A DNA stretch of 64,000 bases from the NCBI GenBank assembly GCA_023512835.1, contig CM042087.1, positions 51,640,265-51,704,264 on the forward strand, written 5' to 3'. Shown piece after piece: positions 1-10,624 of the stretch. Within the stretch, counting starts at the first letter, position 1. Every line of letters starts with the position of its first letter. Under the pieces are notes generated by a model. The model ran no database searches, had not been told where the DNA came from, and saw only the letters and a program-made list of their open reading frames with translations. Both the position numbers and the translations under genes were made by a program. Origin of the DNA: Taxillus chinensis. Lineage: Eukaryota; Streptophyta; Magnoliopsida; Santalales; Loranthaceae.

Positions 1-692
1 TAAGGTTATTACTAAAAAAAAAAAGAGAAAGATTAGAATAAAAGCCACACTAGCTTGATGTTTATGAGGGATTGTTTAGATTTGTAGCCATATTGGCTGA
101 ATTGTGTTTTGTTTTGAGAGTGTTGAGCTCAATCCTTTAGCTCATGATTTTGTTTTATCAGTTATTAGAATAGAGTGTGAGTTTATTGAGTTTAGACTAG
201 AGTGTGAGTTCAAATAAAGTAGAATAAAGGGTGTGTTTTCTTTAATGAGCACAATAGGGAACTCTCATGATTGCTTGGCAAGTACTTAATCAATAGCTGA
301 TGGCGAGTGTAGAGATAGAGTTTTCCATCCATTGTTCATTGATAGGTATTGGGCTTGAGAATTATTATATTTGAGTGAGGCTGCTTATCCTTGGTAAGAA
401 CTTAAAGGGAAACTAGGTGCTATTTTATCATGGATTGCTTGCTCATATCTGAAATTTAAGTGGTGATATTGCATGGTTGTTGGACTAGGGATATGGACAT
501 GAATGAACCGAGTTATGACTCATTTTGATGCTTAAATTCCCATTTCATCATGATAGAGTTGCATGCTTAGGAAACCATGATTCTCCTTGATTGTTATTTT
601 ATTTTTCTTCCGTTTGACTGCGTGTTTATTTTATTTTTGCATGCTTGTATGTTTTTGCTTGAGGACAAGCAATGGTTCAAGTGTGGTGTATT
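1..692 (+). other. Athila copy 1: 3' non-coding region with polypurine-type primer
   Basis: No coding capacity is seen. The region ends in the conserved block reading 'gaggacaagcaatgg' followed by the plus-strand primer-like stretch aagtgtggtgta (679-690), directly before the LTR start at 693. The same block precedes the LTR in copies A and B. Confidence 0.75.
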
Positions 693-2200
693 TGATAACG
701 TGCATTTTATGCCGTTATTCTAGTGTTTATTTAGGATGTTTAAGAGCATGATTAGAGCCTTATTGCTTCATATATCATATATATTTGCTCTAACCCCTAG
801 GAAGATGTTATTTGCAAATACATGCGTTTTTAAGCTGTTTTGGCAGATTTTGGAGCTCACTTTTGACATAGTAGATGGCCTCAAATAATTGGCGTGCAAG
901 AACAAAAGTTGCTTAGAATGATGTCCTCTACCTACCACAAAAATTTCAGAGCATTTTGAGCTGCACGTGAATTCACCCATTTCACGTGCAAGCATATTTT
1001 TGCTTCTCAGTCCTCTACAGGATGCAAGGAAGCTTGGGGAGAAGTTTCAGCTGATTTAGAGCTGCACGTGAATTCACCATATCACGTGCAAATTCACGTG
1101 CAGAGATATTTTTGGACCGATCCTATCGTTTTGCCATGCTGATCATTTGTTTCTGAAGGCCCATGTCCAAATTGTGGATGGAAGATAGAGATTTTAATGT
1201 TTCGAGTGTTACTTATCAAAACTACGCTGTTTTGATAAATGGGCTAGGGTACACACCTCAAAGCCCATCTAACCTCTATAAATACAAGCCTCCACGCCCC
1301 ATGCAACCCATCCTAGACCCCCTACACGTTTTAGAGAGAGAGAGAGAGAGAGAGAGAGGCTCCACGACTTGGAGGTTACTCCTTGTCCTAGAAGAGAGCG
1401 CCGTCGCAGCGGCCGTCGCGAATTTTGGAGCCTGGATTTGAAGCCTTGTTGCGTGCGTGGATTAGAAGAAGATGTTTAGCTTTTTCGCTATGGTTTTGCT
1501 TGTAATCATGCGTGAGTAGTTCGTATAATCTAGGGGAGCAATGTAGCCCCCTTGTTGCTTGCTTGTGTTTATGAATATTGGGTTTGGATGATTGAGTTTT
1601 GCATGTTTTATGAATCTGTTCTTAAGTTCTATCTTTGGATGTACACCTTGGTATTCTTAGCCCTAGTCCTGGGGCAGATTGAGATTCATAACTTATTTGT
1701 AATTGGTGTGATCATTATCCTTTTGCAAGTATGATTTATTGGCTTTGCATGTTTGTGTGTTTAGATGACCATTCTGGCATACAACTCTTAAAAGGACCTC
1801 AATGACCATTTGTTGTCCTTGGATTTTGTTTAGCATGTTTTCAATCGGACAACCCTAATACCATGAACCAGTAGAGATAACATAGGGAGGTGAAATTGTG
1901 ACCCTAGATGCCTTTAATCCTTGCATCTTAATCCTAAAATCAATTTGCTTTCTTTGTTTATTCGGAAAACCAAATAAAAATTAGATCTTTAGTTATAAAA
2001 AGAATTCGTTTTTGCCAAGACATTGTTTTAAGCAAGATTAATTTGGTGATTTGAGTTAAAGCTAGATAACTTGGTAATCTCGTGGGATCGACCCCTTTCT
2101 TGTCGCTATTCTATTTAGCATTAGTTAAGGGAATTATTATCTTGAAGAGAGATTTAACGACATTAGCTAGCTCTTTTAGAGAGGCTAAAAATCGTCGTCA
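693..2200 (+). repeat. Athila LTR, copy 1 (3' LTR)
   Basis: The LTR starts TGATAACGTG and ends CGTCGTCA, about 1,508 bp, matching the length of the LTRs of copy A (26632-28138 and 38543-40047, minus strand). U3 holds two CACGTG palindromes (about 960-990 and 1062-1106), a TATA box TATAAATA at 1277-1284 and a (GA)n run near 1331-1358. Short reading frames inside it, including an Arg-Glu run made by the GA repeat, are not considered genes. Confidence 0.88.
940..1290 (+). promoter_or_regulatory. U3 promoter module of Athila LTR copy 1
   Basis: Two dyads with gcacgtgaattcac arms facing tcacgtgc arms lie about 100 bp apart. Each is followed by an AT-rich atatttttg stretch. A further dyad at about 1208-1236 has arms ttatcaaaac and ttttgataa. 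TATAAATA lies at 1277-1284. CACGTG is the G-box core bound by plant bZIP and bHLH factors; binding here is inferred. Confidence 0.65.
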
Positions 2201-3256
2201 GGATCCCGGCAAGAGGTACGGGAGGAGGTGCGCCGCGAGATGGTAGCTCGGCAGGTGGTGCCACCACCACCACCACCAGGTGGGGGACCTACCCCAGGAG
2301 CGTGAGGGTACGCTAAGTGGTATACCGATCCGTGCAGAGGATGACGTGGTGACATGGTTCCGAATGGAACAACCTCCGCGATTCGAGAGGGGAGGAGGAC
2401 CCAGGTGTTAGGCGAGCACCGGCTAAGGCAGATCGAACATGTGTTTTCCTTTCTCCTACCCCGAGAGGAGGATAAGGTGAGGGCTGGCCATTCGGCGGCT
2501 AGAGGGGAATGCCTTGAGTGGTGGCAAAGTGTCGCGGGGAGCCGTGCGGTACAGTTTATGCTGTGGGAGGAGTTCTTGCAACTCTTCCACGATGAGTTTT
2601 TCCCTGAGTCCTTGAGATGGCAGAAGAGAGAAGAATTTGGAAGCCTAAAGCAAGGATCAAAGACGGTGACCGAGTATGAGCGGGAGTTCCGGAGCCTGAG
2701 TAGATTTGCCCCCGAGACTGCGGCAAAGGAGGACCTGAAAGCCCACAAGTTCACCTTGGGTCTCAGGCCAGCTCTTAGGCAGAGGGTGGCAATTCTGCGT
2801 TTGAGGACCTATGCTGAGGTTGTTGAGACAGCGCGCATAGCTGAGAGGGAACTGGATGATGGGAGGCAGGTTCACCAGGGTCGCCAGTTGCAAGGTGGGT
2901 CTGAACGCGATTCTGGGTCCAAGAGGCCCAAGACTGAGGAGAGAGATAATAGATATTTCCACAGCTGGGGTCTACCATCTGTGAACCCAGGGAGGTTCAC
3001 CCTTGGCGGTAGTGGGCAGGGAGGTTCAGCAGGAGGTTACCCCAGCGGTTATCTTAGTTGTGGGAGGCAAGGTCACTTCAAGAGGGAATGTCCCAAGAAG
3101 GACTGGCAGTGTAACAATTGTGGGCAAGAGGGCCACTTGAGCTGGGTGTGCAGGAGTGGCAACAGGGGAGTAGGAGGTGTGGCATCCAGCATGAGGAGCG
3201 ACGCCAGTTTTCGTACACCCGCAGAGAGACCAGCCTGTCAGTGGCAGGCTAGTTAG
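2201..3256 (+). pseudogene. gag: Tekay gag, 5'-truncated
   Basis: The longest open stretch is 2354-3256 (300 codons), but homology to the second Tekay copy begins at 2201, so the true start is lost. Residues about 40-165 form the Retrotrans_gag capsid region (the WWQSVAG, REEFGSLKQGS and YEREF blocks). Two zinc knuckles follow: the first reads YLSCGRQGHFKREC, with its first Cys replaced by Tyr; the second, CNNCGQEGHLSWVC, is intact. A TAG at 3254-3256 interrupts what would normally be one gag-pol frame, since the protease continues in the same frame. Product role: capsid and RNA packaging of the particle. Confidence 0.85.
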
Positions 3257-3937
3257 GTCGAATCGAGTCAGACCCGACCCCAGGGGAGGCCGGAGCGGCA
3301 GCAGACTGAAGCTGGAGGCAACCTTAGCGGGAAGCGTCCAGAGAGTGAGCCGACCAGTGGCACGGGCCAAGGAAGGGTATTTGCGCTGGAGGCGACGTAC
3401 CAGGAGGAGGCTGAGCTACCACCCCCACCAGCTGACGGTGGAGCAGGACCATCGGTGGTTAGAGGTACCCTTTTGATCTCCCGTACATTAGCTTCTGTTC
3501 TTTTCGATATGGGTGCATCATGTTCGTTTGTTGCTGAGCTAGTAATAGATGGCTTGGGGTTAGCTTGTGTGGAGGCCGCGAGGCCCCTAGTTGTGGAGTC
3601 TCCGATGGGAGGCATGATTGAGGTACGGCGTGTGTGTCGTGACTGTGTGTTAACCATAAGAGAGGTGGAGCTGAGTTTTGACTTGCATGTAATGCCTTTG
3701 AGGATGTTTGACCTAATCTTGGGTATGGATTGGCTTATGGCTTTCCAGGCCAAGATAGACTGTTATCGGCAGCGCGTATCCTTCGTTACACCTGCAGGGA
3801 TCTCTTGCACCCTGCAGGGGGAGTGGAACTGTGAGGCGAGTCGGGCGGGGCCGGTGTTAGACCAGTGGGGTGCCATTACCCACAGGTTGACAGCCCTGAC
3901 CTTTGCTGAGGAGGGGAAAGTGGAAAAGAGAGTGTGA
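3257..3937 (+). pseudogene. pol: Tekay aspartic protease region
   Basis: In frame with gag after the TAG. The clearest open part is 3455-3937. The catalytic motif reads LFDMGASCSF, where the family usually has D-S/T-G, so the residue after the catalytic Asp is changed to Met and activity is doubtful. The protease flap side is marked by LGMDWL near 3720. The frame ends at a TGA at 3935-3937, where a single C-to-T change of CGA is plausible. The family role is processing of the Gag-Pol precursor. Confidence 0.8.
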
Positions 3938-5372
3938 CCAGCAGTTGTTGACCAATTTCATGATGTTTTTCCTGAAGAGTTGAGGAGTTTGCCACCTAAG
4001 AGGAGTGTGGAGTTCACCATTGAGTTGGTACCTGGGACTGGCCCAATCTCCCTAGTAGCGTATCGTATGGGGCCAGCCGAGCTGAGGGAGCTACAGAGGC
4101 AAATAGAGGAGTTGGTGGACCAGGGGTATATCAGACCGAGTACCTCACCCTGGGGTGCTCCGGTGCTCTTTGCAAAGAAGGCAGATGGCACGCTTCGCCT
4201 CTGCATAGATTACAGGAAGCTGAATTTGGTGACTGTGAAGAACAAGTATCCGTTGCCTCAGATAGATGACCTGTTTGACCAATTGAGTGGGGCCCAGTGG
4301 TTTTCCAAAATAGATTTATGGTTGGGGTATCACCAGCTCAGGGTTAGGGAGGAGGACATCCCTAAGACGGCTTTTCGGTGCAGGTATGGGCATTATGAGT
4401 GGGTAGTGATGCCTTTCGGGCTCACTAATGTGCCAGCAGTATTCATGCATTTGATGAACCAGGTCTTTGCTCCATACTTGGATTCGTTTGTGGTGGTGTT
4501 TATTGATGATATCTTGGTGTATTCCAAGACCGAGAGGGAACATGTGGAGCATTTGGCAACAGTGTTGCAAACCTTGAGGGACCAGCAGCTATTTGCTAAG
4601 TTTAGCAAGTGTGAGTTTTGGCTGCAGGAGGTTCACTTTCTTGGCCATGTGGTGTCAGCTGAGGGAGTTAGGGTGGACCCAGCCAAGATTGAGGCTGTGG
4701 CATCATGGGCGAGGCCAACCAACGTTTTTGAGATCCGTAGCTTTCTTGGCTTGGCGGGGTACTATCGTCATTTTGTCGAGGGGTTCTCCCGTTTGGCGGC
4801 TCCTATGACGGCGTTGACTCGGAAGGGAGTGAAGTTTGAGTGGATCGACAAGTGCCCAGAGGCGTTTGAGGCTCTCAAAACCCGTTTGACCACTGCACCG
4901 GTGTTGAGGTTACCTCGGGAGGATATCCCATATGAGGTGTATTGTGATGCGTCCAGGGTTGGTTTGGGGTGTGTGCTTATGCAGGAGCACAGTGTGGTAA
5001 CTTATGGGTCGAGGCATTGAAGCCTCATGAGCAGAATTATCCTACTCATGATCTTGAGTTGGCGGCCGTCATCTTTGCCTTGAAGAGTTGGCAACATTAC
5101 CTTTTGGGGGAGAAGTTCATGGTGTTCTCGGATCACAAGAGCCTTTAGTACATCTTTACTCGAAGGACTTGAATTTGAGGCAGAGAAGATGGGTGGAGTA
5201 TTTGCGGACCTTTGACTTTACTCTTGCCTATACCCCGGGCAAGGGTAATGTTGTGGATGATGCGTTGAGTAGAAAAGGGAAAGCTGAGGTGGCCGTGAGA
5301 GAGCGGAAGGCGATGGAGCGATTGGCGATGTTGCACTGCGACTGTTGTTCGTGTTGGTGGGACGCCTGAGTC
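3938..5372 (+). pseudogene. pol: Tekay reverse transcriptase and RNase H
   Basis: The 346-codon open stretch 3980-5020 holds the RT domain: CIDYRKLN, the first catalytic Asp block [13 protein letters not shown] (family usual is [12 protein letters not shown]), MPFGLTN and the active-site box FIDDILVYS. RNase H begins with [13 protein letters not shown] near 4940. The frame is lost at about 5010-5020 by an apparent one-base deletion, and RNase H continues in other frames to about 5372, ending with the YTPGKGNVVDDALSRKG block. These enzymes copy element RNA into DNA. At least two frameshifts make the copy defective unless they are sequencing errors. Confidence 0.88.
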
Positions 5373-5381
5373 CTTTGGTGG

Positions 5382-6317
5382 TTGTGCTTGAGTTGTACCA
5401 GCGCGTCCGGGAGGGACAGTTGGGTGACATTGAGTGTGAGGTTCTCCGTGCCCGTATTGAGGCCGGTGAGCTATCCGAGGACCTGGACAGAGGGTCCTGA
5501 GCATGAGTTGTCTTTTCAGGGGCGGTTGGTAGTGGCTTCTTCTCTCGGGGATGAGGTGATGAGGGAGTTTCACCAATCTAGAGTTCTTGTGCATCCAGGG
5601 GGTACGAAGATGTACCATGCACTTCGAGGACATTCTTGGTGGCCTGGGATGAAACGCGATGTGGCCACTTTTGTTTCGCGGTGCCTCACGTGTTAGTAGG
5701 TGAAGGTCGAGCATCAACGGTCGGCGGGCATGTTACGGCCCTTGCCCATAGCGGAGTGGAAGTGGGACCACATAGCGATGGATTTTGTGACTGGTCTTCC
5801 GCCCACCACGGGGAGGAAAGATATGATTTGGGTGATTGTGGATCGACTCACAAAGTCGGCCGATTTCCTGGCTGTTCGCGAGCGGGACTCTATTGGGACC
5901 TTGAGTCATCTATACATGAACGAGATTGTGAGACTACATGGAGTACCATCATCGGTTGTCTCCGACCGGGATTCGAGGTTCACTTCCCGTTTTTGGGTAG
6001 GTTTGCAGGAGGCTATGGGGACCAAACTTCACTTGAGTACAGCCTTTCACCCTGAGACTGACGGCCAGACAGAGAGGACGAATCAGACTTTGGAGGACAT
6101 GTTACGGGCCTGTGTGTTAGATTTTGGGGGTTCGTGGGCGACTCACCTTCCTTTGGTGGAGTTTGCCTACAACAACAGTTATCAGGCATCCATTGGGATG
6201 GGTCCTTTTGAGGCGTTGTATGGGCGGCCGTGTCGATCACCTTTGTCTTGGATCGAAGTGGGGGGAGACAGCTCTCTTGGGACCACAAATGGTTCAAGAG
6301 GCTACCGAGAAGGTTAA
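5382..6317 (+). pseudogene. pol: Tekay integrase
   Basis: The N-terminal zinc-binding region (two His, then CLTC) lies in 5530-5693. It ends in two adjacent TAG codons (5694-5699) where related proteins have Gln-Gln, consistent with C-to-T changes. The catalytic core is open from 5700 to 6317: first Asp in [10 protein letters not shown], second in [14 protein letters not shown], and the Glu within [15 protein letters not shown]. The core ends in frame disruption just after the [10 protein letters not shown] block. Integrase inserts the cDNA into host DNA. Confidence 0.87.
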
Positions 6318-6829
6318 GTTGATTCGTCGGCGGTTGTTATCGGCTCGAGTCGGTAGAAATCTTATGCGGATCAACGGCGGCGACCTTTGGAGTTTTCTGT
6401 TGGTGATCATGTGTTCCTTCGTGTCTCTCCACATCGTGGACATCGACGGTTTGGGCGAGGTTCCAAGCTATCTCCCGGTTTATTGGTCCTTTTGAGATTC
6501 TGGATCGTGTGGGGCCTGTGGCCTACCGGTTAGCGTTACCACCGCGGCCGAGTCGAGTGCACAACGTGTTTCACATGTCCCGGTTGAGGAAGTATCATTC
6601 GACCCCACTCATGTGATCAATTGGGGGACATTGGATGTTGAGGATGACATGTCCATTGTTGAGGCCCCTATCCGTATACTCGACCGGTAGGAGAAACTTT
6701 TGCATGGTCATGCTATTCCTTTGGTTCGCGTCTTTGTGGCAGCACCGTGGCATTGAGGAGGAGACTTGGGAGCGTGAGTCCTTGATGCGGGAGCAGCATC
6801 CCGAATTGTTCGAGTACGAACAATCTTAA
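6318..6829 (+). pseudogene. pol: Tekay integrase C-terminus with chromodomain-like tail
   Basis: Short frames carry the integrase C-terminal end (the PFEILDRVGPVAYRLALP and VFHMSRLRKY blocks at about 6490-6600) and then a tail with RGIEEETWERESLMREQHPELFE (6750-6815), which resembles the chromodomain of Tekay-lineage chromoviruses. A one-base disruption near 6615 separates the parts. In this family the domain is thought to steer integration to heterochromatin. Confidence 0.8.
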
Positions 6830-7153
6830 GAGTGGGAGGTGGCTGTTGGCCAAGGGATAGTGATGTGTTTTCTTGTATTAGTTGTGTATGATTTGGTGTA
6901 TTTGTATTATCTTTTAGACATGTGTTCATATTTGTGATGTGTTTTGAGATGTGTATTTGTGACATGCGGATATGTGTTATATGCATTATTGTCATGCATG
7001 TGGTTATGGATTATGGTGGTACCTTGTTATGTCTTTGTTATGTCTTGTGCGCGGTGTATGACCCTTTTGGGTGTTGTGGCTCGCCGTGTGGCAAATGGGT
7101 AGCTTGTGTTGGTTTTCCTTGCATATTGTTTATTTTTGAGGACGAAAAGTCTT
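6830..7153 (+). other. Tekay copy 1: 3' untranslated region
   Basis: TG-rich non-coding sequence between the chromodomain end and the polypurine tract. The corresponding stretch in copy 2 is 47451-47741. No gene is supported. Confidence 0.7.
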
Positions 7154-7167
7154 AAGGGGGGAGAGGA
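7154..7167 (+). other. Polypurine tract of Tekay copy 1
   Basis: The all-purine run aaggggggagagga lies immediately before the LTR start at 7168. It primes plus-strand DNA synthesis in LTR elements. The same tract occurs in copy 2 at 47437-47450 (minus). Confidence 0.85.
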
Positions 7168-7439
7168 TGTAATGACCCGTGTGTAAGAGGTTAACCACAA
7201 ACACCTTGGATGTTGGTGCACAAGTTTGAGGTAAGAGATGAGCTCAAGAGGGGACTTTTGGGAGGTGCATGTGACAAGTGATAACGTGCATTTATGCCCT
7301 CGGAAGATGTTATGCATATACATGCGGTTTTAAGCTGTTTTGGTAGATCTTGGAGCTCACTTTTGATATGGTAGATGGCCTCAAACAATTGGCGTGCAAG
7401 AACAAAAGTTGCTTAGAATGAGGTCCTCTACCTACCACG

Positions 7440-7850
7440 AAATTTCAGAGCATTTGGAGCTGCACGTGAATTCACCTATTTCACGTGCAAGCATATTTTT
7501 GCTTCTCAGGCCTCTACAAGATGCAAAGGGGCTTGGGGTAAAGTTTGAGTGCTTTTGGAGCTGCACGCCAATTGGGGAATTGGCGTTCAAATTGGCGTGC
7601 AGACATATTTTTGCATGGTTACCTTAGTTTTGTTATTCTAATCATCTTTTCCCAAAGGACCATGTTGGAATTATGGATATTTTGTCGAGTATGGATGCGA
7701 AAAGGTTGCAACTTGTGTAATCAAAACTACGTCGTGTTGATGCTTTGGGATTCACTTAATCAAAACTACGTCGTTTTGATGTTGTGTTGTCTATATAAGT
7801 ATGAAGAGCCCTCTATTTTAGGTTTAGGGTTTGTTGCTCCACCAGCCGTC

Positions 7851-7888
<38 letters not shown>

Positions 7889-7890
7889 AG
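7440..7890 (+). promoter_or_regulatory. U3/R promoter module of Tekay LTR copy 1
   Basis: A CACGTG dyad (7462-7488) is followed about 100 bp later by a dyad with gcacgccaatt and aattggcgt arms (7563-7586) and a further ggcgtgcag half-site. Two copies of an ACGT-centred inverted repeat precede TATATAAG (7792-7799). A (GA)n run starts about 55 bp downstream of the TATA box. Promoter function is inferred. Confidence 0.62.
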
Positions 7891-8139
7891 GCTGCCGGCT
7901 TCTTTGCCGGAGCATCTTGCGTGGGGAGGACGGCATCTAGCGTGGGAGCAAGAGCAAGAGGACGTTTCCAAGGTAGGGGTTCTGTCTCACCTGATCCGTT
8001 CTGGGGTTAGGCCCTGTGTAGAGGATTTATAGAGCTTCGTTGTTATTATTATACTATTTATATGTAAATTCATATTGGTGTGACCTCCTATATGAATGTT
8101 GGCCTTCATGGCAAGTATGGGTTGAGATTAGGCCGTGTG

Positions 8140-8520
8140 GCACCGCACACTAGGTGTTTGATATTATGCCTATGAGGCCATGCATGCTATGTGATTGATG
8201 TTATGCCAGGTGTGGTTATGCCTGAATGGTGTTTGATGTAATGTCTGTGAGGATATGCATGCTAGGTGTTTGATGTTATACCAAGGTGGACATGCATGTT
8301 AAGTGTTTGTTGTTATGCCTGAATAACCGAGATATATGTTAAATGTTTGTTGTTTTTTGTGGAGCCTAAGAAGCCTGAGAGGCCGAGGCAATGCTTGTGT
8401 ACCTGTGGAGCCTAAGAGGCTGAGTTGATGTCGGTGAGACTAACCGTGGAGCCTGAGAGGTTGAGTTAATGTCGGAAGACCGATGTGGAAACTATGCCAG
8501 AAGGCGGTTAAATCATTGGC
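8140..8520 (+). repeat. Tandem repeats in downstream part of Tekay LTR copy 1
   Basis: Two degenerate arrays: about five units of roughly 38-40 bp built on 'gtgtttgatgttatgcc' (8155-8360), then about three or four units built on 'ggagcctgagaggctgag' (8360-8500). Equivalent but differently expanded arrays lie in the other Tekay LTRs. Confidence 0.7.
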
Positions 8521-9008
8521 CTGGAGAGGCAGTTAAATCACTTGTGGCTTGTGTGGTAGAGAATTATAACTAGTGGTGTGGTTTGTTATTGTCTGTTGAA
8601 ATGATTGTAACACGACAACGCACTTGTACACATGGCATGTAGATGCTAGGAGCATGGGATGGGTTGGGGAGACTTGATCCCTACCGAGTCTGTGGATGCT
8701 CACCCCTCCTACCGTGGTGTGTTTTCTTGCAGGAACCTAAGGGCGTTAGGTGGGAACACCAAGGTGGAAGAGTTTGTTTTGTGGCTTTGTTTTGTGTTAT
8801 TTGCATTATGTAATTTTGTTGAGGCATTGTAACCCAAATGGGAGGTATTGTAATGAAGTTTGAAACATAATAAAGGTATATGGTTTCAATTAAATAATTG
8901 TGTGATTTTGGTTTTGAAGTGTATGTTGTATTCCACTCCTTTATCCAAACCCGGGTAAAGGGAGGGTCACGTTCCGGTCTCCTTGGGTTGGAAAATCGGG
9001 GCGTGACA

Positions 9009-10081
9009 ATCTCAATGCCCTAGGATGCATATCACTATATACTTGTAGGAAGATGGCTGCTCACGCCAATGATGATAAACTCTTAATCCACTTGTTTCCA
9101 AGAAAGTTTGACCGGGGCACCACTCCGATGGTATATTCGATTGGAGGGACATCATACTAGGACCTGGCGGGACCTTGCAACCGCATTCCTAACACAGGAC
9201 AAGCATGTCACGGAGTTGGAACTCGACAGGTTAGCACTGGTGGCTTTTGAAAAGGGGGGTTAATGAGAGTTTTAAAATTTATGCTAGAAGGTGGAGGGAG
9301 GCAGCTATGGAAGTCCAACCCCCATTGACCGAAAAAGAATTGACTACAATGTTCATCAGGACTCTAAAGGGGGTATACTATGAGAAGTTAATTGGCAATG
9401 TGTCTAGCAACTTTGCAAGGCTTTTGGGGAACGCATAGAGGATGGTATTAAGGAAGGGAAGCTTCATGGAGATACACCCGAGCCACCAAAGAAGTCTCCT
9501 GGGAGGAAAGAAAAAGGAAGTCGATACTCAGGTAGTTTGGTAGAATCCTCTTACTCCTCAAGGCACTTTTGGGACATACCCAAGTTTTTTTTCCTACACC
9601 CGGATTTTATGCGGGGTCACCTCCATTTGTAGCTTATGCAGCCTCAATACCCCAATTTCCAACATATCAACCACCAAGGGGAGCCCCTAGTCCTCTTCCA
9701 CCAGTCCCACCTCCAACTGTGCAACCAGGGCCCCAGCAAACGTCTACAAGGCCAAATTAAGCTTCCAACCGGACCAAGTTAGAATTTGATCCAATCCCCA
9801 TAACCTACACCGAGTTATATCCCTAACTTTTGAAAGTCGGTATGGTGAGCCTTATACCTATGGGAGAAGTGAAGCAACCTTATCCGGGATGGTACAAAGC
9901 AGATGCCCGTTGTGCCTATCACAATAACGGAGTTTGTCACAACATTGAGGGTTGCATTGCCTTCAAGAGAAAGGTCCAACATCTGCTCAATTCCAAATGG
10001 TTGGATTTCTCAAAGCAAGCTAGCGCACCAAATGTCAACTCAAATCCATTGCCAGGAGCATGCCAACCAGGTGAACCGTGA
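9009..10081 (+). pseudogene. gag: Tat-type gag fragment
   Basis: Frames broken by stops carry recognisable blocks. 9050-9240 encodes a segment rich in DDKLLIHLFPRKF. 9247-9438 is the Retrotrans_gag core (ESFKIYARRWREAAMEVQPP, then YYEKLIGNVSSNFARL). 9569-9760 is a Pro-rich linker. 9830-10081 is the C-terminal block PYPGWYKADARCAYHNNG, a Cys/His cluster typical of Tat-lineage Gag, followed by GCIAFKRKVQHLLNSKWLDF. The 5' part is outside or lost. No pol follows. Confidence 0.85.
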
Positions 10082-10624
10082 ACGTGGGAGTTATTAGAAT
10101 AAATAAGAGGAGCAAGCCTTGTGACACCTTGGGAAGCTCTTTGGATGTTTAGAACTTTTTCTTGTGTTTAGTTTTGTCAATCTTGTTTTATATTCTGTAT
10201 GCTTTTTTAAATTCTAGCACTTTGTTCCTTTGTTTGGCATTTGTAAAAAAATAAAAAAAACTGGCTTTTTAAAGTTGTTTTACCCACATTTTGCATGTAA
10301 TGTTCGTTATCACTTGTTTACTCACTTGATATGGGTAATAAGTCCAACAGGGGCATACCGAACAAAGAATCGAGCTATTTAGGTTTAGCTGAAACCAAAA
10401 GAAGGATCAAAGGAACAATTACCAAGAGAAGCATCATCCACTCCAAACAGGGGCATTTGACACCAAAGGGTTCCCTCTCGCCATCAAGAGATAAGTTCAT
10501 TTCTGTTTGAGCATTTTGAGACAAATTTTGATTGCTTAAAATAAAGAGAGACCGTCTTTTCCTTCCTCGTAATACTACCATCCCTACCCCTTTCGAACCT
10601 GAATATATTTCTTTCAAATAACCC

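Larger units (their letters stand above)
1..2200 (+). mobile_element. Athila-type Gypsy retrotransposon, copy 1 (3' part only)
   Basis: This is the 3' end of a plus-strand element whose body lies left of the window. Positions 1-692 match, in reverse complement, the 3' non-coding regions of Athila copies A (28139 onward) and B (40862 onward). They are followed by a complete LTR. At 2201 the sequence changes abruptly to Tekay gag with no loss of alignment to the second Tekay copy, so this element probably inserted into that gag. Family assignment rests on copies A and B, which have Athila-like pol and an Asp-tRNA primer site. Confidence 0.85.
2201..9008 (+). mobile_element. Tekay/Del-type chromovirus (Gypsy), copy 1, 5' end displaced
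   Basis: Domain order on the plus strand is gag with zinc knuckles, protease, reverse transcriptase, RNase H, integrase and chromodomain-like tail, then polypurine tract and 3' LTR. The 5' LTR and gag start are absent because Athila copy 1 abuts at 2201. The right end adjoins Tat gag at 9009, so this element most likely inserted into Tat copy 1. The reading frame is broken at several points, so the copy is not autonomous. Confidence 0.88.
7168..9008 (+). repeat. Tekay LTR, copy 1 (3' LTR)
   Basis: Starts TGTAATGACCCG and ends GGGGCGTGACA, about 1,841 bp; the same termini occur in four other LTRs of the window. It contains a U3 module similar to the Athila LTR (about 7277-7620), paired palindromes atcaaaac-N-gttttgat near 7719-7780, TATA box TATATAAG at 7792-7799, a GA repeat at 7855-7881 and tandem repeats at 8140-8520. 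Confidence 0.92.

Noticed and set aside
1163..1441. Open frame with an Arg-Glu run in the Athila LTR, and similar frames in Tekay LTRs
   Set aside because: Translation of the GA microsatellite and promoter region; not conserved in frame between LTR copies.
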